Shown here one piece after another: positions 9,538 through 18,417 of a DNA stretch of 64,000 nucleotides. The notes below the pieces were generated by a model that made no database searches, was not told where the DNA came from, and worked only from the letters and a program-made list of their open reading frames with translations. How positions within the stretch are numbered: the first letter of the stretch is position 1; each line of letters starts with the position of its first letter. A program made the position numbers and the translations under genes. This DNA comes from Chryseobacterium formosense (GTDB taxonomy: Bacteria; Bacteroidota; Bacteroidia; Flavobacteriales; Weeksellaceae): positions 744,001-808,000 of the forward strand of contig NZ_FPAP01000002.1 of the NCBI RefSeq assembly GCF_900116415.1, read 5' to 3'.

Positions 9538-10722
9538 ATGTTTATGAATAAAATGTCAATAGCAGGATTAAGTTGTGCAATCGTTTGCATTAGTGCGAGT
9601 TTTTTGAATGCACAGACTTCAATTCAGGTGAAAAATACTCAGGATTTTGCAAGAAATGAGATTGTTTCTCTTTCAAAAGTGCAGCTGAAATCGTTTTTGG
9701 GAAAAAATAAAGCGGAAGATTTAAGAATTAAAGATGCTCAAAATAATAACCTTGTCATTCAGTGGGTCGATAATGACGGCGACGGAAAAAATGATGAACT
9801 TCTTTTTCAGGCAAAAGTAGATGCAAAAAAGACCAATTCTTACACCATCATTGCTGATTCAAATACACCAATTCCTGAAAGTAAATTAACAACATATTCA
9901 AGGCTTGTTCCGGAAAGAGTAGATGATTACACCTGGGAAAATGATAAAATTGCGTTCAGAGTGTATGGTCCAAAAGGTCAGGCTGAAGCTTTAGCCGGAG
10001 TGAAAGGTAGTACACTTTCGAGTGGTATCGATATTTGGTTTAAAAGAACCGAAAAATCGGTCATTAATGAATGGTACAAAGGGTATTTGACTGATCCGAT
10101 GTATTATCACAAAGACACGAGAGGCGAAGGTTACGATCCTTATCACGTTGGAGATAGCCGTGGAACAGGGGGGATCGGAATCTGGAAAGACGAAAAACTG
10201 CAGGTTTCTAAAAATTTTACAAGCTCTAAAACGATGGCTGAAGGTCCGTTAAGAACTGTTTTTGAACTGACGTATGCACCGTGGAGTGAATTTGGAGTGA
10301 AAGAAACCAAAAGAATTTCTCTTGATTTGGGTTCGAATTTTTCTAAGTTTGAATCGACTTTTGAAGCTGAAAAGCCAGTTCCCAATTATACGGTCGGAAT
10401 TACTTTACATAAAAATGAAGGCGAAACCAAGCTGAATGATAAAGGCGGATATTATCTGCATTGGGAAAAAATTGATGATGCATTTGTAGGAGAAGGAATT
10501 GTAATCGATCCAAAAATTGTGCAGAAATCTGTTGCCCATAAATCTGAAACTCCCGACCAAAGTAATTTGCTGGTTGTTACGAAACCTCAGAAAAAACTGA
10601 CCTATTACGCAGGTTTTGCATGGCAGAAAAGCGGACAGATTCAAACTCAGAAAGATTGGGAGAACATCTTGGAGAAACAGGCAAAAATTGTTGCCAATCC
10701 TTTACTCATTATCGTTAAATAA
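9538..10722 (+). CDS. DUF4861-family secreted protein of the pectin locus
   Basis: A 394-residue exported protein with a signal peptide ending at FLNAQ. Early in the mature part come IQVKNTQDFARNEIVSLSKVQLKSF and a DNDGDGKNDELLFQ calcium-loop-like stretch. Then follow WENDKIAFRVYGP and RGTGGIGIWKDEKL, the motifs I associate with DUF4861. The family repeatedly sits beside pectate lyases in Bacteroidota, and its fold suggests a carbohydrate-active or binding role, but no activity is assigned here. Its stop is 9 nt before the PL10 lyase start, so the two form an operon. An ATG 6 nt downstream is an alternative start. Confidence 0.7.
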   Translation: MFMNKMSIAGLSCAIVCISASFLNAQTSIQVKNTQDFARNEIVSLSKVQLKSFLGKNKAEDLRIKDAQNNNLVIQWVDNDGDGKNDELLFQAKVDAKKTNSYTIIADSNTPIPESKLTTYSRLVPERVDDYTWENDKIAFRVYGPKGQAEALAGVKGSTLSSGIDIWFKRTEKSVINEWYKGYLTDPMYYHKDTRGEGYDPYHVGDSRGTGGIGIWKDEKLQVSKNFTSSKTMAEGPLRTVFELTYAPWSEFGVKETKRISLDLGSNFSKFESTFEAEKPVPNYTVGITLHKNEGETKLNDKGGYYLHWEKIDDAFVGEGIVIDPKIVQKSVAHKSETPDQSNLLVVTKPQKKLTYYAGFAWQKSGQIQTQKDWENILEKQAKIVANPLLIIVK

Positions 10723-10731
10723 GTTTTAAAA

Positions 10732-11754
10732 ATGATTAAATCAAAACTTTCAATTGCCGTATTTTGTCTGATATTTTCAGGAATTTCGGCGCAGGTAAAA
10801 GATACTTTGGCCGAAAAAATGCTGGTTTACCAGCTTCCGAACGGAGGTTGGGGGAAACATACAAGCGATAAGCAAAACGTGGATTACACAAAAAAAATAG
10901 ATCCTAAGCTTTTAAAAATAATAAAAGCCACAGATAATGATTTTGCTACGATTGATAATAGTGCAACTTCAAAGGAAATCAATGGCTTAATTAAAGCCTA
11001 TCAAACGACTAAAAATCCGGCATATTTAAAATCAGCAGAAAAAGGAATTGAATATTTGCTGTCAATGCAGTATGAAAACGGTGGTTTCCCACAATATTTT
11101 CCGAACTCTGCGATTTACAGAAAGCAAGTAACGTATAATGATAATGCGATGATTAATGCATTAAATATTCTGTACAATATTGCGGAAGGAAAAGAAGGGT
11201 TTGATGTGGTTGATTTAAAATTGAAGGAAAAATCAAAAATAGCCGTTCAGAAAGGTCTTCAATGTATTCTTAAAACTCAGGTTATCCAAAATGGTAAACT
11301 CTCAATCTGGGCAGATCAATACAATGAAAAGACTTTAAAGCCTGAAAAAGCGAGAGCTTTCGAACCTGTTTCCTTAGCAACCGGAGAATCGGTGCACATT
11401 ATTTTGTTCTTAATGAAACAAAATTTAACGCCTGAAATTGAAAAATCAATAAGAGCTGCGGTAAAGTGGTTTGATGAAAGCAGAATTAAAGGTTATACTT
11501 ATGCCGTCTCACGAGAAAGCGGAAAAGCCATCCGTACTTTGAGTAAAAAAGAAGGTTCGTCAGTTTGGGCGAGGTTTTATGATATTCCGACCAATAAACC
11601 AATTTTTGGTGATCGTGACGGAAGTGTGAAATTCAATTATGAAGAAGTTTCCGAAGAGCGTAGAATGGGCTACAGCTGGTACAATGAAGCGGGAACAAAA
11701 TTGATAGAAAGTGATTTCCAGAAGTGGCTGAAGAAAAATAAATTGCCACAATAA
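10732..11754 (+). CDS. pelA: Pectate lyase, polysaccharide lyase family 10
   Basis: A 340-residue secreted enzyme (signal peptide ending GISAQ) that cleaves polygalacturonate by beta-elimination. It has the PL10 hallmarks in order: YQLPNGGWGKH near the start, DNSATSKEI, a helical-toroid repeat YENGGFPQYFP, WADQYNE, AFEPVSLATGES, and the C-terminal catalytic-region motif RFYDIPTNKPIFGDRDG followed by YSWYNEAG. The length fits a single catalytic domain without a binding module. It is cotranscribed with the DUF4861 gene and followed by a perfect palindrome that could end the transcript. Confidence 0.93.
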   Translation: MIKSKLSIAVFCLIFSGISAQVKDTLAEKMLVYQLPNGGWGKHTSDKQNVDYTKKIDPKLLKIIKATDNDFATIDNSATSKEINGLIKAYQTTKNPAYLKSAEKGIEYLLSMQYENGGFPQYFPNSAIYRKQVTYNDNAMINALNILYNIAEGKEGFDVVDLKLKEKSKIAVQKGLQCILKTQVIQNGKLSIWADQYNEKTLKPEKARAFEPVSLATGESVHIILFLMKQNLTPEIEKSIRAAVKWFDESRIKGYTYAVSRESGKAIRTLSKKEGSSVWARFYDIPTNKPIFGDRDGSVKFNYEEVSEERRMGYSWYNEAGTKLIESDFQKWLKKNKLPQ

Positions 11755-11760
11755 AATATT

Positions 11761-11793
11761 AAACCTCATAGGTTTTTAAAACCTATGAGGTTT
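11761..11793. terminator. 33-bp perfect palindrome, likely terminator
   Basis: AAACCTCATAGGTTTT and its exact complement flank a central T. It starts 7 nt after the PL10 stop codon. A copy with one mismatch sits at 16961-16993. The T-run and A-run inside the arms could allow termination in either direction. It is equally a member of a dispersed palindromic repeat family. Confidence 0.7.
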
Positions 11794-11994
11794 AAGTGAA
11801 AAGTAATCCTGATATTATTAGCATCAGGATTTTTTTGTCTACCACAGATGGAACAGATTTACACAGATTTTTATGCTCAGTCATCTCTAAATATTCGTGC
11901 ATTTGTGGCAAAAGTTTATTTCAGCCACTTCCGACGTTTAGCCCAATCTAAAAGAATCTGTGGGAAATATTATTTCACGTCAAACTCTTTTTTG

Positions 11995-12249
11995 TTATTT
12001 TTTTGAAAAATCGGTCACAGCAAAATAAATGACGTAAAGCCAGCCCAAAATTCCATGAATTATTGCCCAAAGTAAAGATTTGTTTCTATCCCAAGAGGTT
12101 ACCACAGCAATCACAGAACCCAGACTGATTCCTGTCTGGGTAACGGTGTTTGTCACTTGGTTTGTAGATTCTAAATCTGTAGATGTCTGTGCTGTAATAA
12201 AGCAAAATGTTATTAGGAGGAATGTGAATGAAAAGATTTTTTTTGTCAT
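11995..12249 (-). CDS. Small membrane protein, GWLYVIYF family
   Basis: An 84-residue protein with a signal-like N-terminus (ending ITAQ). A Thr/Asn-rich linker follows, then SLGSVIAVVTSWDRNKSLLWAIIHGILGWLYVIYFAV, which gives two short hydrophobic segments. The 'SW.RNKS..WAI.HG.LGW.YVIYFA' ending is conserved in small Bacteroidota proteins of unknown role. It lies between the PL10 operon and the GH95 gene, and there is no functional clue from the neighbours. Confidence 0.6.
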   Translation of the reverse strand: MTKKIFSFTFLLITFCFITAQTSTDLESTNQVTNTVTQTGISLGSVIAVVTSWDRNKSLLWAIIHGILGWLYVIYFAVTDFSKK

Positions 12250-12299
12250 TAATAATGAATTTAAAAGAACAAAAATAATTATTTGAGATTATTTAAAAA

Positions 12300-14774
12300 C
12301 TACTTTACCTCAAAAGTATAAACTCCACCTTTTTTCGTTTCAAAATCAAAAACCTGAGTTTCCGGAACCGGATAACCTTTCAGTTCTGCTTTTTCTGAAA
12401 TTAACGGCGTTTTAATTAAACTTACCTGATAGTATTCATTCGGGTTTTCACCATTCGCCTCAGTTAAATTACTTTTAGATTTAAATTGGATGTCCTTCGC
12501 CGTTCTGATTCTGGCATTTCCTCCCAAAGTTGATTTTACTACTAGTTTTGTCAGCTTGGAATTTTTCCAGTCCATATCGATTTCAAAACCGCCTCTGGCT
12601 TTCAAACCTTTTACAGATCCGGTTGGTAAAGCATCAGGAAGTGCAGGCAAAAGATAAAGATAACCGTCATAACTTTGCAAAAGCATCTCTGCAATTCCTG
12701 AAGTACAGCCAAAATTTCCGTCGATCTGGAAAGGCGGATGTGCATCCAGAAGATTAGGATACGTTCCGCCGGATTCCCCTTTATTATCGGTAGGAGCAGG
12801 TGATAATTGATCTGAAATTAATTTAAAAGCACGGTTCCCGTCAAGTAATCTTGCCCACCAATTCACTTTCCATCCCATCGACCAACCTGTTGATTTGTCA
12901 CCACGATAAGTCATTGAATTTTTTGCAGCTTCCGTTAAATCAGGATTTCTGAACGGCGAAATCTGTCCTGAAGGAAACAGTCCGTACAAATGTGAAATAT
13001 GTCTGTGCTTATCGTTAGTCTTGTCCATATCTTTCAGCCATTCCTGCAACTGAGCGTATTGCCCGATCTGCATCGGTGGAAGTTTAGACAAAGCTGTTTT
13101 CACATCATCAGAAAGGTTTTTATCTTCATTTAAAATTTTGGAAGCATTAATAAAATTATTGAACACATCAAAAACCAACTGGTTATCCATTGTGGTTCCT
13201 GCAGTAATTCCAACACTTTTTTGATATGTATTTTCCGGTGACATCGATGGCGAAACTATCAAGTAATTCCCCGAAGAATCAGGCTGAAGAACATCTAAGT
13301 AAAATAGTGTGCAACCTTTTAAAATCTGATAATTTTTCTTTAAAAATTCCTTGTCTCCGGTGTATAAATAATGGTTCCAAACATGTTGCGTCAACCAGGC
13401 TCCACCCATCGGCCACATTCCATAAAAGCCGCCGTCAACAATTCCGGTAATTCTCCACAAATCGGTGTTGTGATGCATATTCCAGCCTCTTGCGTGATAC
13501 ATTTCTTTGGCAGATTCTTGTCCTGTTACCGATAAATCCTGAATCATATCAAACAAAGGCTCGTGCATTTCGCTGAGGTTGGTATTTTCTGCAGGCCAAT
13601 AGTTCATTTCTGTATTAATATTGACCGTGTATTTGCTATCCCAAGACGGATTCAGCTGATAATTCCAGATTCCCTGAAGATTCGCGGGCTGAGTTCCCTG
13701 TTGCGACGAAGAAATCAAAAGATAACGCCCAAACTGGAAATACAGAGCCACCAAATCCGGATCGCTTGAGCTTCCGAATTCTTTGATTCGTAGATCGGTT
13801 GTTTTTTGCGCCTGATCTGTCGTTCCTAAATTTAAACTGACACGGTTGAAATATTTCTGGTAATTTTCAACATGGCTTTTTAGCTCATCATTATATTTTT
13901 TGTTTAAGGCTTTATTTAAATGTTCCGTAACTCTTGTATCCTGATTTCCCGAAAGATCATTGTATTTTTTGAAATTGGTTGCAATCGAAACATAGATCAC
14001 AACTTCATCGGCTCCCGAGATATGCAGCTGATCCTTTGTTGAGGTTAATTCTCCGCCTTTTAAAACTGGAAATGCGACGGTTTTAAAATTAATTTTTCCA
14101 ATCTTATTGTCCACCGAACCGCTTGTTCCATTAATAACCAGTTGATTTTTATCTGTAAAAATTGAATTGATTTTGTGTGGAGTAGAGGCATTAATAGAAA
14201 AATTCAGGCTTCCTTTTTTGCTCGACGACAATTTAATCATGACCACATTATTAGCAAACGATGAGAAAATTTCACGCTTGTAAGTCACACCATTTACCTC
14301 GTAAGAGACTGTGCTTACCGCTTTTTCGATATCTAACGACCTTTTATAATTTTTAAAATTTTCGTGCCCTTTAAAATCTAAAAACAAATCGCCCATCGTC
14401 TGATACGGCATTCCGTAGTTGAGATCTTTTGGAGCAGCTCTGGGATAGGTTCTGTTGGATAGATTTTGGGCTTCTTCGAACTGACCGTCATTCAATAATT
14501 TTCTTATTTTCTGTATGCTGTCGAATGTGTTTTTCGGAACATTATTTCCCGGTTCTCCTGCCCAAATTGTTTCTTCATTCAGCTGAAGATGTTCCTGAAT
14601 CGCACCCCCAAAAACCATTGCTCCCAATCTTCCGTTTCCGATGGGTAAAGCTTCATTCCAGTTTTCCGCGGGTTTATTATAAGTTAATTTTAAATTTTGC
14701 TGAGCATACGATGAAACAGAAATAACCGTTCCGCAGGCCAGTAAAAAGATTTTATATTGAATATTCTTTAGCAT
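12300..14774 (-). CDS. Glycoside hydrolase family 95 (alpha-L-fucosidase / alpha-L-galactosidase)
   Basis: An 824-residue secreted enzyme with a signal peptide ending SSYAQ. GH95 motifs seen in order are the N-terminal [62 protein letters not shown] and MWPMGGAWL. The acid-bearing [10 protein letters not shown] and FQIDGNFG (the Asp of the inverting mechanism) follow. Length is normal for the family. GH95 enzymes remove terminal alpha-1,2-fucose or alpha-L-galactose. Beside pectin enzymes the natural target is probably a rhamnogalacturonan side chain, but the sequence alone cannot separate fucose from galactose. It is the last minus-strand gene of the pectin locus. Confidence 0.9.
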   Translation of the reverse strand: MLKNIQYKIFLLACGTVISVSSYAQQNLKLTYNKPAENWNEALPIGNGRLGAMVFGGAIQEHLQLNEETIWAGEPGNNVPKNTFDSIQKIRKLLNDGQFEEAQNLSNRTYPRAAPKDLNYGMPYQTMGDLFLDFKGHENFKNYKRSLDIEKAVSTVSYEVNGVTYKREIFSSFANNVVMIKLSSSKKGSLNFSINASTPHKINSIFTDKNQLVINGTSGSVDNKIGKINFKTVAFPVLKGGELTSTKDQLHISGADEVVIYVSIATNFKKYNDLSGNQDTRVTEHLNKALNKKYNDELKSHVENYQKYFNRVSLNLGTTDQAQKTTDLRIKEFGSSSDPDLVALYFQFGRYLLISSSQQGTQPANLQGIWNYQLNPSWDSKYTVNINTEMNYWPAENTNLSEMHEPLFDMIQDLSVTGQESAKEMYHARGWNMHHNTDLWRITGIVDGGFYGMWPMGGAWLTQHVWNHYLYTGDKEFLKKNYQILKGCTLFYLDVLQPDSSGNYLIVSPSMSPENTYQKSVGITAGTTMDNQLVFDVFNNFINASKILNEDKNLSDDVKTALSKLPPMQIGQYAQLQEWLKDMDKTNDKHRHISHLYGLFPSGQISPFRNPDLTEAAKNSMTYRGDKSTGWSMGWKVNWWARLLDGNRAFKLISDQLSPAPTDNKGESGGTYPNLLDAHPPFQIDGNFGCTSGIAEMLLQSYDGYLYLLPALPDALPTGSVKGLKARGGFEIDMDWKNSKLTKLVVKSTLGGNARIRTAKDIQFKSKSNLTEANGENPNEYYQVSLIKTPLISEKAELKGYPVPETQVFDFETKKGGVYTFEVK

Positions 14775-14799
14775 TTTTTATTTTTTTTGAGTTTTTTTA

Positions 14800-14934
14800 A
14801 CCACAAAAGCATCAGAAGATTTTTTAATGTTTTTAGTAGTTCAAACGTTGGCAAAACGATTAGTAAAATTTTACATTTTGTAAACTTTTGAATTTTCTAT
14901 TTTTATTAGAAATTTCTTTTGAATCTTTTGTGGT
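14800..14934. repeat. MITE-like element with ACCACAAAAG inverted ends
   Basis: The stretch opens with ACCACAAAAG at 14800 and closes with CTTTTGTGGT at 14934, enclosing about 115 bp of AT-rich sequence without a gene. The ends match the family seen as a tight hairpin at 3645-3729. It lies upstream of the GH95 start (14774) and downstream of the esterase gene, so it may contain the GH95 promoter. Confidence 0.55.
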
Positions 14935-14984
14935 AAATATATTTTTAGATTTAAATAAAAATCTTTACGTGATATTTTAATATG

Positions 14985-15014
14985 ACTCATTACCAATTAC
15001 TTATTGCTAATAGT
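14985..15014. repeat. 'attactcattaccaattac' repeat, copy 1
   Basis: A roughly 30-bp element (actcattaccaattactta followed by ttgctaatag) that straddles the stop codon of the esterase at 14997. On the minus strand it encodes the final residues ISNK and the stop. Near copies are at 16031-16060 and 18388-18417. Confidence 0.8.
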
Positions 15015-15902
15015 TTTAAGCCAGTCTGCACAAATCTTTTTCCAGTTATCTGTCAGTTCAGTTTTGTTGGAAATTCCGATACTGTGTTCTCCTTTTGGAA
15101 AAATAAACAGAGCACCTTTTACTTTATTTTTAATCATCGATTCATAATACAAAATACTGTTGATGACTGGAACGGAATTATCGTTTTGAGCATGGAATAA
15201 AATTGTAGGCGGCGTTTTTTCTGTCACCCGATTCTGCATGGAATATTCTTTGATTTTTTCTGCAGAAGCATTTTCTCCCAATAGATTATCCCGGCTTCCT
15301 TTATGCGCAAATTCACCCAAGTCAATGACCGGGGAAACTAAAATTGCAAAATTTGGCACTGTGGAAATTGTTTGCCAATCGCCTTTTAATTCAGTATAAT
15401 CGGTGGAAATATTACTTGCCATTGCGGCTAGATGTCCGCCTGCAGAAGTTCCCAAAACCCCGATTTGGTCGGGCGAAATCCCATATTGAGAAGCATTTTT
15501 TCTGATTAATTTTATGGCAGCCTGAATATCCTGTAACGGACCGATTTCTCTTTGTTTTAAATCCGGAGAAGTAGGCAAACGGTAATTCAGGACAAAAGCT
15601 GAAATTCCTAAAGTATTGAGCCATTTTGCGTAAGAATATCCACCCAAATCATAAGTCAAATGTCTGTAACCCCCGCCGGGAATCACAATGATTGCCATCG
15701 GTTTTCGTTCTTCTTTTGCCGGAAGAAACGCAAACAGTTCCGCTTCCTGAATCTGAGTGATTCGGCCTTCTTTTTCTTCAATGGTGTTTAGTTTTAAACC
15801 TTTAGAATTGGGCATTTCACCTTTCGGCCAGACGGTTATTTTTTGCTGGGCAGAAATTTGAATTCCAAGAAATATAGATAAAATTAGGATGAAATTTTTC
15901 AT
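14997..15902 (-). CDS. Secreted alpha/beta-hydrolase esterase (candidate pectin acetylesterase), paralogue 1
   Basis: A 301-residue exported enzyme (signal ending IQISAQ). It has an oxyanion loop PGGGY (75-79), a nucleophile elbow GTSAGG with S153, an acid in AQNDNSVP and a C-terminal His in FPKGEHSIG. This is the BD-FAE/acetyl-xylan-esterase-like branch of the alpha/beta hydrolases. In a pectin locus it probably removes acetyl groups from galacturonan or rhamnogalacturonan, but the substrate is inferred. The next gene upstream (16046-16945) is a clear tandem duplicate that shares the WPKGEMPNSK opening and the SMQNRVTEKTPPTILFH block. Confidence 0.82.
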   Translation of the reverse strand: MKNFILILSIFLGIQISAQQKITVWPKGEMPNSKGLKLNTIEEKEGRITQIQEAELFAFLPAKEERKPMAIIVIPGGGYRHLTYDLGGYSYAKWLNTLGISAFVLNYRLPTSPDLKQREIGPLQDIQAAIKLIRKNASQYGISPDQIGVLGTSAGGHLAAMASNISTDYTELKGDWQTISTVPNFAILVSPVIDLGEFAHKGSRDNLLGENASAEKIKEYSMQNRVTEKTPPTILFHAQNDNSVPVINSILYYESMIKNKVKGALFIFPKGEHSIGISNKTELTDNWKKICADWLKTISNK

Positions 15903-16030
15903 TGATTTAACAATTTGGTTGCTGTTGTTTTTTTGTTAATCGCAATGGCGCAATCTTTTTAGATAAAATATTGTTCTTGAGGTGCAAAATACTTCGACAA
16001 GCCCAGTGTGACATACTTAAAGCATTTAAA

Positions 16031-16060
16031 ATTACTCATTACCGATTACTTATTACTAAT
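16031..16060. repeat. 'attactcattaccaattac' repeat, copy 2
   Basis: attactcattaccgattact then tattactaat. It overlaps the 3' end of the second esterase and encodes its terminal ISNK on the minus strand. It differs from copy 3 (18388-18417) by only a couple of bases. Confidence 0.8.
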
Positions 16061-16945
16061 GGTTTCAAGCCAGTCTGCACACAGCTTTTTCCAGTTTTCG
16101 CTCAGCGCATCTTTATCAGTAACAAAAAAACGGTGTCCGCCTTTCGGAAAAATGAATAATGAACCTTTCACTTTATTTTTCGTCATGGCTTTATAATACA
16201 GAATGCTGTTCATCGGTGGAACGGCAGTATCATCCTGATTATGAAACAAAATCGTGGGCGGTGTTTTTTCAGTCACCCGGTTTTGCATCGAATATTCCGT
16301 GATTTTTTCTGTGGAAGCATTTTCTCCAAGCAAACTTTCACGACTTCCTTTGTGAGCATATTCGCCAAAATCAATCACCGGACAAAACAAAACCGCAAAA
16401 TCTGGAATCGTAGAAATGCTTTTCCAATCGCCTTCTAATTCTGTATAATCTTTCGTAATATTGCTGACGCTTGTTGCTAAATGTCCACCCGCTGAAGTTC
16501 CGACAACACCCAGAAGATTTGAAGAAATCTGCCATTCTTCAGCATTTTTTCTAATGTATTTAATCGCAGCCTGAATATCCTGTAACGGAGCAATTTCTCT
16601 TTGAATTAAATCGGTAGAGGTTGGCAATCTATAGTTTAAAACGAATGCAGAAATTCCCTGAGTATTCATCCATTTGGCAATCTGAAAAGCGCCTTCATCG
16701 TAAGTCAGTTTTGAATATCCGCCACCTGGAATGATAATAACTGACATCTGTTTTCTTTCTTTTATGGGAGGAAGAAATGCGAAAAGTTCGGGTTCTTTCA
16801 GTTCTGCAAGGATTTTCTTTTTCTTGGTTTTTGAAGCTAATATTTTTGAATTGGGCATTTCACCTTTCGGCCAGAACATCAGCTTTTCCTGTGCGGAAAA
16901 TTCACTGAAAAGGAAGATGATGAGTGAAAAAAATACTTTTTTCAT
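16046..16945 (-). CDS. Secreted alpha/beta-hydrolase esterase, paralogue 2
   Basis: A 299-residue exported protein (signal ending EFSAQ) with oxyanion loop PGGGY (73-77), nucleophile S151 in GTSAGG, acid in NQDDTAVPP and His in FPKGGHRFF. It is colinear with the 301-residue neighbour through its whole length, so the pair arose by tandem duplication. Divergence is strongest after the signal peptide and around the C-terminal His. Different acetyl positions on pectin would explain keeping two copies, but this is inference. Confidence 0.82.
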   Translation of the reverse strand: MKKVFFSLIIFLFSEFSAQEKLMFWPKGEMPNSKILASKTKKKKILAELKEPELFAFLPPIKERKQMSVIIIPGGGYSKLTYDEGAFQIAKWMNTQGISAFVLNYRLPTSTDLIQREIAPLQDIQAAIKYIRKNAEEWQISSNLLGVVGTSAGGHLATSVSNITKDYTELEGDWKSISTIPDFAVLFCPVIDFGEYAHKGSRESLLGENASTEKITEYSMQNRVTEKTPPTILFHNQDDTAVPPMNSILYYKAMTKNKVKGSLFIFPKGGHRFFVTDKDALSENWKKLCADWLETISNK

Positions 16946-16960
16946 TGGTGGCTAAATTAT

Positions 16961-16993
16961 AAACCTCATAGGTTTTTAAAACCTGTGAGGTTT
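16961..16993. terminator. 33-bp palindrome, second copy
   Basis: Same sequence as 11761-11793 with one change in the right arm (ACCTGTGAGG for ACCTATGAGG). It lies between kdgF (stop at 17007) and the start of esterase 2 (16945). It could end the kdgF transcript, although the genes otherwise look like one run. Confidence 0.65.
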
Positions 16994-17006
16994 GATTTTG
17001 TAAATT

Positions 17007-17348
17007 TTAATCTTTCAAAAAATCTTCCCTAAACGGTGTAAAAGCATCAATCAATTTTCCTGCTTCTAAACATTTTACACCATGAAAAATATTTGGCTGG
17101 GCAAAAAATCCGTCGCCTTGTTGTAAAATTTTAACCTCTCTATCAACGGTTACTTCAAATTTTCCTTCCGCTACATATGTAATTTGTGAATGAAAATGTT
17201 GGTGTAATGTTCCGATAGCATCTTTTTCAAATTTTACAATGACCATCATTACCTGAGAATTGTATCCGACAAACTGTCTGGAAACACCGTCTCCTAAATC
17301 TTCCCACTCGGAATTGCCGTCGAAAAATGGTTCTTTTTTGAAATTCAT
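17007..17348 (-). CDS. kdgF: KdgF, cupin enzyme opening unsaturated uronates
   Basis: A 113-residue cytoplasmic single-cupin protein. It converts 4,5-unsaturated galacturonate, released by lyases and GH105, to 5-keto-4-deoxyuronate (DKI), the substrate of KduI. Metal ligands are visible in TLHQHFHSQ (H49, H51, H53, Q55) and H89 in PNIFHG. The C-terminal DAFTPFREDFL carries the Asp, Phe and Arg (D101, F103, R107) that fit the known KdgF active site. There is no signal peptide, unlike its neighbours, which is consistent with the cytoplasmic step. It sits between CE12 and the tandem esterases. Confidence 0.9.
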   Translation of the reverse strand: MNFKKEPFFDGNSEWEDLGDGVSRQFVGYNSQVMMVIVKFEKDAIGTLHQHFHSQITYVAEGKFEVTVDREVKILQQGDGFFAQPNIFHGVKCLEAGKLIDAFTPFREDFLKD

Positions 17349-17394
17349 TTTTATGTTTTTTGAATTTTAATAATTACTTAAATAAAACGTACAC

Positions 17395-17473
17395 TTTGTC
17401 ATTCCGGAGGAATCTAAGCATTGGAATATCGCTTAGATTCTACGCTACACTTCGTTTCGCTCTGAATGACAAA
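17395..17473. repeat. Nested inverted repeat (TTTGTCATTC...GAATGACAAA)
   Basis: The outer arms TTTGTCATTC and GAATGACAAA and the inner arms GAATCTAAGC (17410-17419) and GCTTAGATTC (17431-17440) are each perfect. It lies in the gap between CE12 and kdgF and is a typical flavobacterial intergenic hairpin repeat. Related 'cttcgacaggctcagcatgaca' pieces are at about 18319 and 15990. Confidence 0.7.
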
Positions 17474-17558
17474 CTTTGTGTTACTTATCTCTTGAAAATT
17501 TAAGATTACAGATTTTTTTAAAATTCACTTGTGGAAATCTGTGCGATCTGTAGGAAAT

Positions 17559-18296
17559 TTATTTAATATATTTCTCCAGACCTGTCTTCAGATTTTTTAA
17601 AGATTTTGTTGCCAGTTTTGCAACTGTTTCTGCTCCTAATTTTGATAAATGGGTATCATCAGCTTTGTCCTTATCATAATACGGGTTTTCGCCGGCTTTA
17701 AAGTGAAGATGCAACAGTTTCGATTTTTCCGGACCAGCTGCAATTTCCATTTGTTCGGTCAGTAACTGCATATCAACAAAAGCAACTTTCATGTCGTCTG
17801 CAACCATTCTTACCACTAATGGATAATCTGTGTGAGTATCAATTAAAACACCGTTTTCGTTGAAGTTTCTTCTTGTAATGGAAGTCATCAAAATCGGTGT
17901 TGCGCCTTTTGCTCTTGTTTCATTCACGTATCTTTCCAGATTGGCTCTGTACTGCGTATGTGGATTGGTAAATTTGGTAGAATCTTTTAATTTCTGATCG
18001 TTATGCCCAAACTGAATGATAACAAAATCCCCTTTTTTCAATTGTTTTTCTACTTTGTCCCATCTTCCTTCTGTTCTGAAACTCTTTGAACTTCTGCCGT
18101 TCATAGCGTGGTTCTGAATTTCAATTCCGGTGGTCATAAACTGTCCTAATACCTGTCCCCAACCGTGTTCAGGATTTCTGTCAGGATTGTCTTTATTCGA
18201 CATTGTGGAGTCACCAATCAGGAATAAGGTTGATTTTTTTTGTGCAAATGTGAATGTTGAAATTACAATGCTTAGAATTAAAAGTATTTTTTTCAT
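17559..18296 (-). CDS. Rhamnogalacturonan acetylesterase, carbohydrate esterase family 12
   Basis: A 245-residue secreted SGNH hydrolase (signal ending FTFAQ). Block I is IGDSTMSNK with nucleophile S30, block II is around NGRSSKSF (66-73), block III is FGHNDQK (97-102), and block V is DDTHLS with D213 and H216. It removes acetyl groups from rhamnogalacturonan or related pectin so that lyases and hydrolases can act. The length equals a single-domain CE12. It is flanked by the CE8 esterase and kdgF on the same strand. Confidence 0.9.
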   Translation of the reverse strand: MKKILLILSIVISTFTFAQKKSTLFLIGDSTMSNKDNPDRNPEHGWGQVLGQFMTTGIEIQNHAMNGRSSKSFRTEGRWDKVEKQLKKGDFVIIQFGHNDQKLKDSTKFTNPHTQYRANLERYVNETRAKGATPILMTSITRRNFNENGVLIDTHTDYPLVVRMVADDMKVAFVDMQLLTEQMEIAAGPEKSKLLHLHFKAGENPYYDKDKADDTHLSKLGAETVAKLATKSLKNLKTGLEKYIK

Positions 18297-18387
18297 TTTA
18301 AAATTAATTTGTTTGGAGATGCTTCGACAGGCTCAGCATGACATCGCTAATATTAACTGCTATATTTAAATAGTTTTGAGATTATTA

Positions 18388-18417
18388 ATTACTCATTACC
18401 AATTACTTATTACTCAT
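18388..18417. repeat. 'attactcattaccaattac' repeat, copy 3
   Basis: attactcattaccaattact then tattactcat. It overlaps the stop of the CE8 gene at 18403 and encodes its terminal MSNK. It is the third occurrence at a gene 3' end within 3.5 kb. Confidence 0.8.
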
